A stretch of 25,491 nucleotides of DNA, from contig CAZAPQ010000103.1 in NCBI GenBank assembly GCA_964487415.1, positions 1 to 25,491 of the forward strand. Reading direction: 5' to 3'. Positions 1 to 7,347 of this stretch are shown piece after piece (within the stretch, counting starts at the first letter, position 1; every line of letters starts with the position of its first letter). This stretch comes from DRVV01 sp964487415. Its GTDB lineage: Archaea; Thermoproteota; Bathyarchaeia; Bathyarchaeales; Bathycorpusculaceae. Both the position numbers and the translations under genes were made by a program. The notes under the pieces were generated by a model. The model was not told the DNA's origin. It ran no database searches and was given only the letters and a program-made list of their open reading frames with translations.

Positions 1-1
1 T

Positions 2-856
2 TTTAGGATACTACAAGTTATTGAAGTGGGAATGGAAAAACACGAATTTGTTCCCTTTGAAGTAATTGTAAAATTTTCAAAGTTCAGCAGCGAAGAGGTT
101 GAGTATAGGCTTAGAAGACTGCATAAATTTCGCCTAATACACCAAACAAAACAGCCTTACCTTGGATATACATTAAATTATGCGGGATACGATTGTCTAT
201 CAATAAATGCGCTAGTAAAGGCGGGAGTTGTTGAGGCTTTTGGCAAACCCTTGGGGATTGGCAAAGAGGCAGACGTCTATGATGCGCTCAGTTCCAATGG
301 TGAGCGATTAGCAATAAAGTTTCATAGACTGGGAAGAATAAGTTTTCGCCAAACAGTTCGGAAAAGAGGTTATGTTGCAGATCATGTTAACTGGCTTTAC
401 CAGTCAAAAAGGGCAGCAGAAAAAGAATTCGAAGCTCTGAATATTGTTTTCCCCAAGGGTGTGGCTGTTCCAAAACCGATAAGCCAAAATCGCCATACAG
501 TTGTCATGGGAGCTATAGATGGCGTGGAGCTCGCAAAATGCAAGGAAATATCAAATCCTAAAAAAGTGCTAATGGAAATTTTGCGCAACATCAGAAAAGC
601 CTATCTTAAAGCTGGAGTAATCCATGCGGATTTAAGCGAATACAATATCATAATAGAGCCAGATATGCACATCTTAATTATTGATTGGCCCCAATATGTC
701 ACAAAAACTCATCCTAACGCCCAACAACTTCTTAGAAGGGATGTAAGAAATGTTTTCCAGTTTTTTAATCGCAAACGAATGCTGAAGATACCAGAAGAAG
801 ATATCGAGAAGGCTGTGGCTTACATCACTGGTAAAGGGAGGAAAACCCTACTTTAG
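2..856 (+). CDS. rio2: RIO2-type atypical serine/threonine kinase, 5'-partial
   Basis: Atypical protein kinase/ATPase of the RIO2 family, which acts in late small-ribosomal-subunit maturation. The open frame continues upstream of the first in-window start codons (GTG 26, ATG 32) to the window edge. Those upstream codons read FRILQVIEVGMEKHEFVP, matching the N-terminal winged-helix segment of archaeal RIO2, so the true start lies outside the window. After the winged helix comes the RIO kinase domain: the GIGKEADVY nucleotide loop, AIKFH with the ATP-anchoring lysine, the catalytic loop HADLSEYNI with Asp and Asn, and a metal-binding Asp in IDWPQ. Family members usually have IDFPQ, so Trp for Phe is a mild variant. 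The gene converges on the Sm-like gene and overlaps its 3' end by 9 bases. The family assignment is very secure. Confidence 0.95.
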   Translation, partial: FRILQVIEVGMEKHEFVPFEVIVKFSKFSSEEVEYRLRRLHKFRLIHQTKQPYLGYTLNYAGYDCLSINALVKAGVVEAFGKPLGIGKEADVYDALSSNGERLAIKFHRLGRISFRQTVRKRGYVADHVNWLYQSKRAAEKEFEALNIVFPKGVAVPKPISQNRHTVVMGAIDGVELAKCKEISNPKKVLMEILRNIRKAYLKAGVIHADLSEYNIIIEPDMHILIIDWPQYVTKTHPNAQQLLRRDVRNVFQFFNRKRMLKIPEEDIEKAVAYITGKGRKTLL

Positions 857-1084
857 GGGATCCAAAATAATGTAAAGAATATTATTGCCCCTCAAAAGGA
901 TGTTTCCATAGCTGGCTACAGGTTGGTCATCCTTACATTCAGTAGCTCCATCCAAGAGAATATTCATATGACCATCACATTTAATCATCTTACCCTTATA
1001 CTCACAACCATTCTTGAGGACGACGGCAATATTTGCATTCATCTGCTTGACAAGGACGTTCAAAGGCTTTTTACTTGGCTCCAT
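848..1084 (-). CDS. Sm-like (LSm) archaeal protein, SmAP1 type
   Basis: A 78-residue single-domain Sm fold protein. Archaeal SmAPs form heptameric rings that bind U-rich RNA. The sequence shows the Sm1 region (VVLKNGCEYKGKMIKCDGHMN, with the conserved GxMxxxDxHMN pattern) and the Sm2 region (GNILLRGNNILYI, corresponding to the canonical I-R-G-x-x-V/I). The length matches the family. The start is ATG at 1084, preceded by AAGGTG about 6 bases upstream and a TATA-like element about 50 bases upstream. It lies tail-to-tail with rio2. No neighbouring ribosomal protein L37e gene is present, although that pairing is common for this gene in archaea. Confidence 0.93.
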   Translation of the reverse strand: MEPSKKPLNVLVKQMNANIAVVLKNGCEYKGKMIKCDGHMNILLDGATECKDDQPVASYGNILLRGNNILYIILDPLK

Positions 1085-1130
1085 TTAAGCACCTTTATTC
1101 CTTAATTCTAAGCTATAACACAACCACATT

Positions 1131-1148
1131 GAATATAAAAACTTTAAG
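1131..1148 (-). promoter_or_regulatory. TATA-like promoter of the Sm-like gene
   Basis: On the minus strand the segment reads CTTAAAGTTTTTATATTC, with a T/A-rich TATA-like core at 1133-1140. That core is about 50 bases before the ATG at 1084, which leaves room for a leader of roughly 25 bases carrying the AAGGTG ribosome site. This is inferred from position and composition only. Confidence 0.4.
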
Positions 1149-1242
1149 AATACAACTTCAATAAAAGGACGCACGAAGGCTAATATATGACAAACAAGCC
1201 AAGTGGTCGGGCGGGCAGGATTTGAACCTGCGACACTCCGGT

Positions 1243-1295
1243 TTCTGCAAGTGTACGCTTGGTAGGCTGAGAAACGTCCACCAACGGGTGGACGT
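1243..1295 (-). other. Canonical tRNA intron at position 37/38
   Basis: This 53-nt intron follows G37, next to the GTA anticodon. The exon helix TCCGG/CCGGA, central helix CTGT/GCAG (one T-G wobble) and 3-nt bulges AG|A and AA|A fit a bulge-helix-bulge. The intron opens with a perfect 9-bp hairpin, ACGTCCACC-CGTT-GGTGGACGT (1274-1295). The exon helix only forms once the first intron is removed, which suggests an obligate splicing order. Confidence 0.85.
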
Positions 1296-1302
1296 CTACA
1301 GC

Positions 1303-1334
1303 TTCTCCACCAGCTGGGAGGTTGCCAGCAGGTT
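1303..1334 (-). other. Non-canonical tRNA intron at position 30/31 (BHB)
   Basis: This 32-nt intron splits the anticodon stem of tRNA-Tyr between G30 and G31. A bulge-helix-bulge is readable. The central helix is CTTC (exon 25-28) with GGAG at the intron 3' end. The 3-nt bulges are CG|A and AA|G, with the cut between the second and third base of each. The inner helix is ACCTGCTGG with CCAGCTGGT (8 of 9 pairs), closed by a CAACCTC loop. This is the form cut by the archaeal splicing endonuclease. Non-canonical positions usually require the broad-specificity heteromeric endonuclease; that point is family knowledge. Confidence 0.88.
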
Positions 1335-1388
1335 CGGAAGCTCTACCAAGCTGAGCTACCGCCCGACCAAAAATTCTAGAGAAGTTTA

Positions 1389-1400
1389 GGAAATTTATTC
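1389..1400 (-). promoter_or_regulatory. TATA-like box of tRNA-Tyr
   Basis: AATAAATTT on the minus strand (complement of 1391-1399) is centred about 30 bases upstream of the tRNA 5' end. This is the usual archaeal TATA-to-start distance for a tRNA with little or no leader. Confidence 0.45.
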
Positions 1401-1659
1401 TTTACGCATTTTATCAGAGTTCAAATTCATTGAAGGTGATTACTTGGTTACATCGAGGTTAGTTCAAGTTTCGGATAGCCGTTATTTGAAATAACCGTAT
1501 AATGAGACATTCTTTCCATTGGAGTAATGGTTTTATATAGAACCACTTGATAAAAAATTGGCCTGACGAGGGGATGGAGAAGGCGTTCTCACCGAATTTT
1601 GGGCAGTAAGTAGAGCCGCTATTGATATCGTCTCTATTTGATCTCAAGGTGTAGTAAAC

Positions 1660-1678
1660 ATTTTTATTTAAATTATAT
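1660..1678 (+). promoter_or_regulatory. TATA-like promoter of the glmM-glmU pair
   Basis: The A/T-only run TTTTTATTTAAATTATATT has a TTTAAATTA core at 1667-1675, about 37 bases before the ATG at 1708. This would give a leader of roughly a dozen bases containing GAGGATG as a ribosome site. Inferred from position and composition. Confidence 0.5.
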
Positions 1679-1707
1679 TCAGTTTAACCGAGCAAAGAGG
1701 ATGAAAC

Positions 1708-3078
1708 ATGAAGGTTGGACTTTTTGGCAGTTCTGGCATTAGAGGTTTGGTGAATGTAGATTTGACGCTAGGTCTAGCCGTTAAAGTGGGGTTGGCTGTT
1801 GGAACTTTTATTGGGGCGGAGAAAGTTTTTGTGGCGAGAGATACAAGGGTTTCTGGAATCATGCTTGAAAATGCTGTGGTATCTGGTTTAATGGCTTGCG
1901 GAGCGGAAGTTCAACGCCTTGGAGTTCTTCCAACCCCTGTTTTGGCGTATCTTACGAGGAGCGTTGGTGCTGATGCTGGTTTGATGATTACAGCGTCGCA
2001 TAATCCGCCTCAGTATAATGGAATAAAAGTTTTCGACAGTGAAGGACTTGCATATGATGAGGAAAAACAGAGCCAAATTGAAAGCATCATTAAAGAGGAA
2101 AAATTTGATCTCGCTGATTGGCGAAATCTTGGAAAAGAGGTCATTGGAGAAATTGACAGTCAAGTTTACTTAGAGATGATGCAGGAAAATGTTCAGCTGA
2201 AGAGGAAGTGGAAGATTGTAATTGATCCTGGATGTGGCGCAACAAGTCTTATTGCGCCTGCAATTTTTAAGAATCTGGGATGCAAGGTTGTTCCGATAAA
2301 TGCCCAGTATGATGGCTACTTTCCGGGAAGGAGCCCTGAGCCTAACGCTGACTCACTGAAGTCCTTGGCTAGGATTGTGAAGGAGTTTGGGGCTGATTTG
2401 GGGGTAGCTTACGATGGGGACGGGGATCGCGTTGCCTTTATAGATGAAAATGGTACATTTGTGGATTTCGACAGGATTCTAGCAGCCTACGCTGCTCATA
2501 TGCTTGAAGAAGCCGGAGGAGATATTGCCGTTACAACGGTTGAGGCTTCCATGAGTTTTGACAGAATGGTGGAGTCACGTGGCGGAAAGGTTGTGCGGAC
2601 AAAGGTTGGAGATGTCTATGTTGCAAAAGCCGTTAAGGAATTTGGCGCTGTTTTCGGTGGAGAACCATGTGGCGCTTGGATTCATCCACAACTCCATTAC
2701 TGTCCAGATGGAATACTTTCCTCAGCGCTTCTGTTGAAAGCTTTAGAGGACGAGAACAAAAGCCTGTCAGAATTTGTATCCAGAGTTCCAGCTTATGCTG
2801 TGGCTAGGAAGAGCATTCCATGCAAAGACAGGATAAAATACGAGACTGTTATGAGGGTAAAAGAACTCTTAGAAGAGAACTTTCCAGATTATAGGCAGCT
2901 TTCAACAGTGGATGGTGTTTTAATGAAGCTTAAGGACTGTTGGATTCTTGTCAGAGCTTCAGGCACCGAACCGCTTGTCAGAATAACGGTTGAAAGTGAA
3001 TCTTCAAAGGCTGCTAACGAAATAATGGAAAAGGTTTCGGTTATTGTCAATAAAGCTGTGGAGGATTTAGAAAAATGA
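1708..3078 (+). CDS. glmM: Phosphoglucosamine mutase / phosphohexomutase
   Basis: Alpha-D-phosphohexomutase (456 residues), probably converting glucosamine-6-P to glucosamine-1-P. The four family signatures are present in order: FGSSGIRG near residue 6; the phosphoserine loop TASHNPPQYNG with catalytic Ser97; the metal loop DGDGDR at 236-241; and the substrate loop GGEPCGAWI followed by the phosphate-binding RASGTEPLVRI near the C-terminus. The start is ATG with AGAGGATG just upstream. Its stop overlaps the start of the next gene (ATGA, 4 bases). That next gene is a sugar nucleotidyltransferase with an acyltransferase-type domain, which favours GlmM over a phosphomannomutase. Archaeal enzymes of this family can be bispecific, so the exact substrate is inferred. 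Confidence 0.93.
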   Translation: MKVGLFGSSGIRGLVNVDLTLGLAVKVGLAVGTFIGAEKVFVARDTRVSGIMLENAVVSGLMACGAEVQRLGVLPTPVLAYLTRSVGADAGLMITASHNPPQYNGIKVFDSEGLAYDEEKQSQIESIIKEEKFDLADWRNLGKEVIGEIDSQVYLEMMQENVQLKRKWKIVIDPGCGATSLIAPAIFKNLGCKVVPINAQYDGYFPGRSPEPNADSLKSLARIVKEFGADLGVAYDGDGDRVAFIDENGTFVDFDRILAAYAAHMLEEAGGDIAVTTVEASMSFDRMVESRGGKVVRTKVGDVYVAKAVKEFGAVFGGEPCGAWIHPQLHYCPDGILSSALLLKALEDENKSLSEFVSRVPAYAVARKSIPCKDRIKYETVMRVKELLEENFPDYRQLSTVDGVLMKLKDCWILVRASGTEPLVRITVESESSKAANEIMEKVSVIVNKAVEDLEK

Positions 3079-4352
3079 AGGCAGTTATTCTGGCTGCTGG
3101 GGAAGGTTCAAGGCTTCGTCCTCTGACTCTAACGAGACCAAAACACATGATACCAGTTGGCGGAAAGCCCATTCTTGAACATTGTTTAAACACCATTAGG
3201 ACCTATGGAATAAGGGAAGTTGTGCTTGTTGTCCATTACATGGCCAATGTTATAGAGAATTATTTTGGCTCTGGAGACAAGTTTGGGTTAAAAATCGAGT
3301 ACGCATATCAGAAGGAGATTCTTGGAACTGGAAACGCCATAAACGCGGCAGAATCATATATCCAAGAGGACTTTTTGCTTGTCTACGGCGATTTGCTATT
3401 CACAGAGAAAACCATTAAAAAAGTCGCCGAAACCCACTCAAAGAATAAACCATCAGCCACGCTTGCCGTGGTTCCAGTTGATAGACCAGAACATTATGGC
3501 ATAGTCGAGCTCATGGAGGAAAATAAAGTGAAGCAGATCATTGAAAAGCCAAAGCCAAATGAGGTTCCGTCGAACCTAGCTAATGCTGGAATTTACGCCT
3601 TCACAACGGAAATATTTGAGGAAGCAAAAAGAATATCCGCCTCTTCCAGAGGAGAATGGGAGATAACCGACGCTATTGCAAATTTACTAAAGAAGGGAAG
3701 ACATGTCTATGCAGTTGAAATTCCAAAGGACAACTGGTTTGACATAGGCAGGCCATGGGACTTGCTTGAGGCAAACCATTGGATGTTAACCAAGATGGAG
3801 CACGCCGTGTACGGAAATGTTGAGGCGGGAGCAAACCTAATAGGTCCTGTAACTGTGGCTGAAACGGCAAGGGTGCGGGCTGGAGCATACATTGAAGGTC
3901 CAGTTTTCATAGATGAGGGAAGCGATATAGGGCCAAATTGTTACATACGACCCTCCACAAGCATAGGCAAAAGGGCACGTATAGGGAACGCGTGTGAAAT
4001 CAAAAATAGCATAATCATGAATGGTACTCATATCGGACATTTGTCCTATGTAGGCGATAGCATAATTGGTGAAAACTGCAATTTAGGAGCTGGAACAATA
4101 ACTGCCAATTATAGGTTTGACGCTGGAACTGTTAAGATGATGGTTAAAGATAACCTTGTAGATAGTGGAAGAAGGAAACTTGGAGCGGTGCTTGGAGACG
4201 GCGTGAAAACTGGGATAAATGCGCTTTTCATGCCCGGTGTAAAGGTCGGGAACAACTGCTGGATAGGACCGAATGTTACCGTTTATAGAGATTTACCACC
4301 TAACACCGCCGTTTTCTTAAAGCAGAACCTAGAGGAAAGAAAATTGGGGTAA
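3075..4352 (+). CDS. glmU: Bifunctional sugar-1-P nucleotidyltransferase / acetyltransferase, GlmU-like
   Basis: A 425-residue protein with an N-terminal nucleotidyltransferase (LAAGEGSRLRPLT at 6-18, then RPKHMIPVGGKP; substrate residues in YGDLLF and IEKPKP). A left-handed parallel beta-helix of hexapeptide repeats fills about residue 245 to the end. It resembles archaeal ST0452-type enzymes that acetylate glucosamine-1-P and attach UTP to make UDP-GlcNAc. These are distinct in sequence from bacterial GlmU, with an RmlA-like N-domain. The helix ends in GAGTITANYRFD, a segment typical of the GlmU acetyltransferase site, and in MPGVKVGNNCWIGPN. Translational coupling to glmM through a 4-base overlap supports a two-step pathway for surface glycan or N-glycan precursors. 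Confidence 0.92.
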   Translation: MKAVILAAGEGSRLRPLTLTRPKHMIPVGGKPILEHCLNTIRTYGIREVVLVVHYMANVIENYFGSGDKFGLKIEYAYQKEILGTGNAINAAESYIQEDFLLVYGDLLFTEKTIKKVAETHSKNKPSATLAVVPVDRPEHYGIVELMEENKVKQIIEKPKPNEVPSNLANAGIYAFTTEIFEEAKRISASSRGEWEITDAIANLLKKGRHVYAVEIPKDNWFDIGRPWDLLEANHWMLTKMEHAVYGNVEAGANLIGPVTVAETARVRAGAYIEGPVFIDEGSDIGPNCYIRPSTSIGKRARIGNACEIKNSIIMNGTHIGHLSYVGDSIIGENCNLGAGTITANYRFDAGTVKMMVKDNLVDSGRRKLGAVLGDGVKTGINALFMPGVKVGNNCWIGPNVTVYRDLPPNTAVFLKQNLEERKLG

Positions 4353-4386
4353 CCGTGTGGATGAGCATATTAACGTGATTCACCAC

Positions 4387-4406
4387 ATTTAAATCCTAAA
4401 ATATAG
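4387..4406 (+). promoter_or_regulatory. TATA-like promoter of the second Sm-like gene
   Basis: ATTTAAATC (4387-4395) and AAAATATAG (4398-4405) are two TATA-like candidates 40-58 bases before the TTG start. Either leaves a leader containing the strong ribosome site GGAGGT at 4433-4438. Confidence 0.4.
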
Positions 4407-4444
4407 GTTTTATCATAACGTGTATTCACAGTGGAGGTTAACAT

Positions 4445-4867
4445 TTGTCAGTGGCTCAGAGAAGATACTTCACAGAGGTTTCAGCCCTTGTGGATAAAAC
4501 GGTGATCGTAAATACCATAACTGGAAAAACTTATAGTGGAACATTAATAGGCATAAATCCAGACAATCTAAGCCTATGCCTGGCGGATGTGAAGGATGAG
4601 GAGGGGAAAAAACTTCATAGGGTTTTTCTCAACGGAAATGTCGTAGCTCAAATTTTAAGCGTGGAAAAACCCTTTGACTTAAGGGCACTGGCTGAACGCC
4701 TTGAGAGGGTTTTCCCAACCATGGTTAAGCTTTACGAAGATAAAGGTTTCATATGGGTTATGGATAAGATCAAAGTAACTGAGAAGGGTGTTGTTGAAGG
4801 CTCAGGGCCTGCGGCCGAAAGGGTTCAAAAAGTTTACGAGCAATTCATCAGTGAGACAAAGGTTTAA
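4445..4867 (+). CDS. Sm-like protein with C-terminal extension (SmAP3-like)
   Basis: A 140-residue protein. Residues about 10-75 form an Sm-like domain (VDKTVIVNTITGKTYSGTLIGINPDNLSLCLADV as the Sm1 part, RVFLNGNVVAQI as Sm2). A second alpha/beta domain follows (about 76-140). This is the layout of the two-domain archaeal SmAP3 proteins, and an RNA-binding role is inferred. The start chosen is TTG at 4445 because GGAGGT ends 6 bases upstream; GTG at 4451 is possible but spaced worse. The gene converges on the PAC2 gene with a 4-base overlap. The paralogous single-domain Sm protein at 848-1084 is clearly different. Confidence 0.85.
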   Translation: MSVAQRRYFTEVSALVDKTVIVNTITGKTYSGTLIGINPDNLSLCLADVKDEEGKKLHRVFLNGNVVAQILSVEKPFDLRALAERLERVFPTMVKLYEDKGFIWVMDKIKVTEKGVVEGSGPAAERVQKVYEQFISETKV

Positions 4868-5613
4868 ACAAACCAGCGGAATTCATCCCTCTTCTTTTCC
4901 CCCTTTTGTATCTTAATCCAGCCGAAGGACTCCAGCATCTTCTTAATCTCTTCCGCGGCTTGCTCAAGATCCGAAGAGTTTACTTGCAACCCTAAGAACT
5001 TGTTTAAGGCTAATAATGCATATCGAGCAGCGTTCACGTCAGGGTGGGTTCCAGGCGTCTCCACAAGAAGGGAGAAGCCCTTAAAGCCTCTTAGGTAGCC
5101 TAAACCTATGAGTATGCCCGCTATGCCAAAAATGTTTCCAACCATGATTTTTGTTCCCAGACTTAAAGCCTCCTGCAGAGTTTCAGGATCCGAAGCAGCA
5201 CAATATACATCCGGGATCTCCTTAACTTGATCTTGTTTATATCCTCCTATAGTGATGATATACCCGCAGCCGAGTTCTTGGGCTAAATCTAAAACACGGC
5301 CGCAAAGCTCATACTGTCCAACAGTTGTCAAGGCTTGAGTGTTTCCATACCAGATGATTAAATCTCTGCCATTACCATTAGCCTTATAGTAATAAAGCTC
5401 GTTCATGGGTGAAAGTGCTCTTCCATCACTGGTCGTCACGGATAAATCTTGGAAGGAAGACGAGAAAACCTGCGCGAAACGCTTTGCCCTTAGTTCACGG
5501 ATTAAATGCAAGGCCACAATATTGGCTACGAACCCTATTCCTGGAAGGCCTTCGACAAGCACTGGATTGTTAAGCGCTGGTTTCTCCTCAACTTGAACTA
5601 AACAAGTCAACAC
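4864..5613 (-). CDS. PAC2-family proteasome assembly chaperone
   Basis: A 249-residue PAC2-superfamily protein, related to archaeal PbaA/PbaB and eukaryotic PAC2. It shows the family's LVEGLPGIGFVANI segment near residue 19, a central TIGGYKQDQ strand-loop, and GNIFGIAGILIGLG followed by LVETPGTHPDVNAA. These proteins chaperone assembly of the 20S proteasome alpha ring or its relatives. The last residues are RWFV. A terminal hydrophobic-aromatic-X tail resembles the HbYX docking motif of proteasome activators, but here Phe replaces Tyr, so docking is only a suggestion. The start is GTG at 5613 with GAGGGAG just upstream. It is divergent from tgtA. Confidence 0.88.
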   Translation of the reverse strand: MLTCLVQVEEKPALNNPVLVEGLPGIGFVANIVALHLIRELRAKRFAQVFSSSFQDLSVTTSDGRALSPMNELYYYKANGNGRDLIIWYGNTQALTTVGQYELCGRVLDLAQELGCGYIITIGGYKQDQVKEIPDVYCAASDPETLQEALSLGTKIMVGNIFGIAGILIGLGYLRGFKGFSLLVETPGTHPDVNAARYALLALNKFLGLQVNSSDLEQAAEEIKKMLESFGWIKIQKGEKKRDEFRWFV

Positions 5614-5646
5614 TTACTCCCTCTAAAGTGAAGATGTGATATAGGG

Positions 5647-5655
5647 AATATAAAT
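5647..5655 (-). promoter_or_regulatory. TATA-like box of the PAC2 gene
   Basis: ATTTATATT on the minus strand lies about 38 bases upstream of the GTG start and leaves a short leader with GAGGGAG. It lies in the 102-base divergent intergenic region shared with tgtA. Confidence 0.45.
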
Positions 5656-5673
5656 TAGACTTTAGACTACACA

Positions 5674-5683
5674 CTCTTATAAG
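5674..5683 (+). promoter_or_regulatory. TATA-like box of tgtA run
   Basis: TCTTATAAGC contains the self-complementary CTTATAAG (5675-5682), centred about 37 bases before the ATG at 5716. It would drive the tgtA, PHP, beta-CASP, archaemetzincin and presenilin-like run. Confidence 0.45.
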
Positions 5684-5715
5684 CGTGTTTCACTGATTTT
5701 GTTTTGACTTCAGCC

Positions 5716-7347
5716 ATGAGCTTCGAAGTGAAAGACAGGGACTTGCTTGGAAGAATTGGAAGATTGCGAACCAAAAGCGGAACTGTAGAGACTCCTCTGC
5801 TCTTCCCTGTTGTAAATCCAAGTTTGCAAATAATATCGCCGAGGGAGATCCGTGAAAGATTTGGTTTTGAGGCCTTAATAACAAACGCTTACATTTTAAA
5901 GAAACGATTCCAAGATAAGCCTGTTGAGAATGGGGTGCATCGCTTTTTAGAGTTCGATGGGGTTGTAATGACGGATTCCGGAGCATATCAAATTCTAGTT
6001 TACGGGGATATAGAAGTAACACCAGAAGAAATTGTGGAATATCAAGAGAGAATAGGGGTTGACATAGGAACAATTCTTGATTGGCCTACCGGCTGGAGAG
6101 TCTCAAGAAGTCATGCCGAAAAAACTGTGGAAGAAACCTTGAACAGAGCCGAGAAACTTTTCGAGATTAAAAGTAGGGATGACATTCTCTGGGTTGGCCC
6201 TATCCAGGGAGGACGCTACTTAGATCTCGTCGCAAAGTCTGCGGTCAAAATGGGAATGCTTCCCTTTCAGATTCACGCCTTGGGAAGTCCTACAGAGGTT
6301 ATGGAATCCTACAGGTTTGATGTCCTTGTAGACATGATCATGGCTGCGAAAATGAATTTACCAATAGACAGGCCTCTTCACCTTTTCGGAGCGGGACATC
6401 CTTTAATGTTTTCGTTAGCCATAGCCCTTGGATGCGACCTTTTTGACTCCGCGGCCTACGCCTTGTATGCTAGGGAAAATCGATACATGACCGAGACTGG
6501 AACAGCTAGGCTTGAGGAACTCGAATACTTCACATGCCCCTGCCCTGAATGTTGGGGGAAGAATCCAAGGGATGTTCTTGAAATGTCCAAAAGGGATAGG
6601 CAAACTTTCCTTGCTAGACACAATCTATACTCGTGTTTAGCGGAGATAAAACGTATAAAACAGGCAATAAAAGAGGGAAAACTTTGGGAGCATCTTGAAA
6701 TGAGAGCACATGGTCATCCAGCCCTTTTGCAAGCTTTAAAAAGGCTACGCAAATATGAGGATTTCATTGAAAGATATAGCCCTGCCATAAAGCAAAGCGG
6801 CCTTTTCTTCTACAGCTTTTTAGACCTCGCCAGACCGGAGGTTGTCCGCCACAGGATTAGGATTATTGAAAGATACTCTAAGCCAAGGAACACGGAAATA
6901 CTTTTACTTATGCCCCAAACCGGAAACAAGCCCTTCCACAAGACTAAACTTTACAAGAAGGTTGTGAAAGCCCTTAAAGAGAGCCTGGAAGAGGAAGCTG
7001 AAAAGATTCACATATGTTTTTATGCTGCTCCTTTCGGTGTGGTTCCAGAGGAACTAGACGACGTTTATCCTTTATCCCAGAATGAGGTTGCCCTGCCACC
7101 GGATGGAGAAACTGTGGAATATATTGCCTCTCAAGTGGCTACATACATAGCGAAAAAAGACTACCATATGGTTATTCTTGTGCATAGCCCAGAAAACTGG
7201 GGTGATGCTATTCTAGATGCCTCCAAGAAAACCTGTGCGTCTAAGGGCGTTAAGTTTAAATATTATAGCGACAAGGATGACTGGATTAAGGCTATGACAG
7301 CTTTCTTGGAAAGTGGTTGTGCCGAAGATCTGGGCGATATGCATTGA
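5716..7347 (+). CDS. tgtA: Archaeosine tRNA-guanine transglycosylase, PUA-less
   Basis: Exchanges guanine-15 of tRNA for preQ0 in archaeosine synthesis. The ATG at 5716 gives MSFEVKDRDLLGRIGRL, the usual TgtA N-terminus, so I prefer it to the TTG at 5704. The catalytic barrel shows MTDSGAYQ (catalytic Asp), GVDIGTILDWPTG and HLFGAGHP. The zinc site is CPCPEC plus His (C-x-C-x2-C...H). The part after about residue 380 matches the archaeal C1/C2 extension (TEILLLMPQTGNKPFHKTKLY). The 543-residue chain ends without a recognisable C-terminal PUA domain, which archaeal TgtA usually carries, so a separate PUA protein may be needed. Its TGA overlaps the next start. Confidence 0.93.
   Translation: MSFEVKDRDLLGRIGRLRTKSGTVETPLLFPVVNPSLQIISPREIRERFGFEALITNAYILKKRFQDKPVENGVHRFLEFDGVVMTDSGAYQILVYGDIEVTPEEIVEYQERIGVDIGTILDWPTGWRVSRSHAEKTVEETLNRAEKLFEIKSRDDILWVGPIQGGRYLDLVAKSAVKMGMLPFQIHALGSPTEVMESYRFDVLVDMIMAAKMNLPIDRPLHLFGAGHPLMFSLAIALGCDLFDSAAYALYARENRYMTETGTARLEELEYFTCPCPECWGKNPRDVLEMSKRDRQTFLARHNLYSCLAEIKRIKQAIKEGKLWEHLEMRAHGHPALLQALKRLRKYEDFIERYSPAIKQSGLFFYSFLDLARPEVVRHRIRIIERYSKPRNTEILLLMPQTGNKPFHKTKLYKKVVKALKESLEEEAEKIHICFYAAPFGVVPEELDDVYPLSQNEVALPPDGETVEYIASQVATYIAKKDYHMVILVHSPENWGDAILDASKKTCASKGVKFKYYSDKDDWIKAMTAFLESGCAEDLGDMH

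Larger units (their letters stand above)
1204..1365 (-). tRNA. tRNA-Tyr (GTA) with two introns, CCA encoded
   Basis: On the minus strand the exons fold into a complete cloverleaf: acceptor CGGGCGG/CCGCCCG, D arm GCTC/GAGC with loop AGCTTGGTA, anticodon arm TCCGG-CTGTAGA-CCGGA, variable loop GTGTC, T arm GCAGG-TTCAAAT-CCTGC, discriminator A and a genomically encoded CCA. The anticodon is GTA. The C1-G72 pair and A73 are the known archaeal tyrosine identity elements. The arm only closes if two introns are removed: 32 nt after position 30 (1303-1334) and 53 nt at the canonical site 37/38 (1243-1295). The mature length is 77 nt. The intron at 30/31 is non-canonical. A TATA-like element lies 26-34 bases upstream. 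Confidence 0.93.
1366..1707. other. Gene-free stretch with clustered inverted repeats
   Basis: This stretch of about 340 bases holds no convincing gene; its short open frames lack family resemblance and codon character. It does hold inverted repeats. GTTATTTGAAATAAC is a perfect 15-base palindrome at 1481-1495. CCATT/AATGG (1516-1530) flanks GGAGT. AAAATTGG/CCGAATTTT (1554-1600) encloses a perfect GAGAA-GGCG-TTCTC hairpin (1577-1590). An imperfect 26-base palindrome spans 1611-1636 (10 of 13 pairs). A T-rich run follows at 1659-1670 and merges with the TATA-like element of the next gene. A structured noncoding RNA or operator sites are possible. No known RNA family was recognised. Confidence 0.35.

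Noticed and set aside
1204..1365. A split or degenerate tRNA (Cys GCA or Ala TGC) read from the TTGCAGA segment
   Set aside because: Those readings leave the anticodon stem unpaired, whereas removing two BHB introns gives a perfect tRNA-Tyr with the tyrosine identity pair C1-G72.
1459..1647. A 62-codon minus-strand frame in the gene-free stretch before glmM
   Set aside because: No ribosome site or family resemblance was found, and it covers the cluster of inverted repeats, so a structured non-protein role is likelier.
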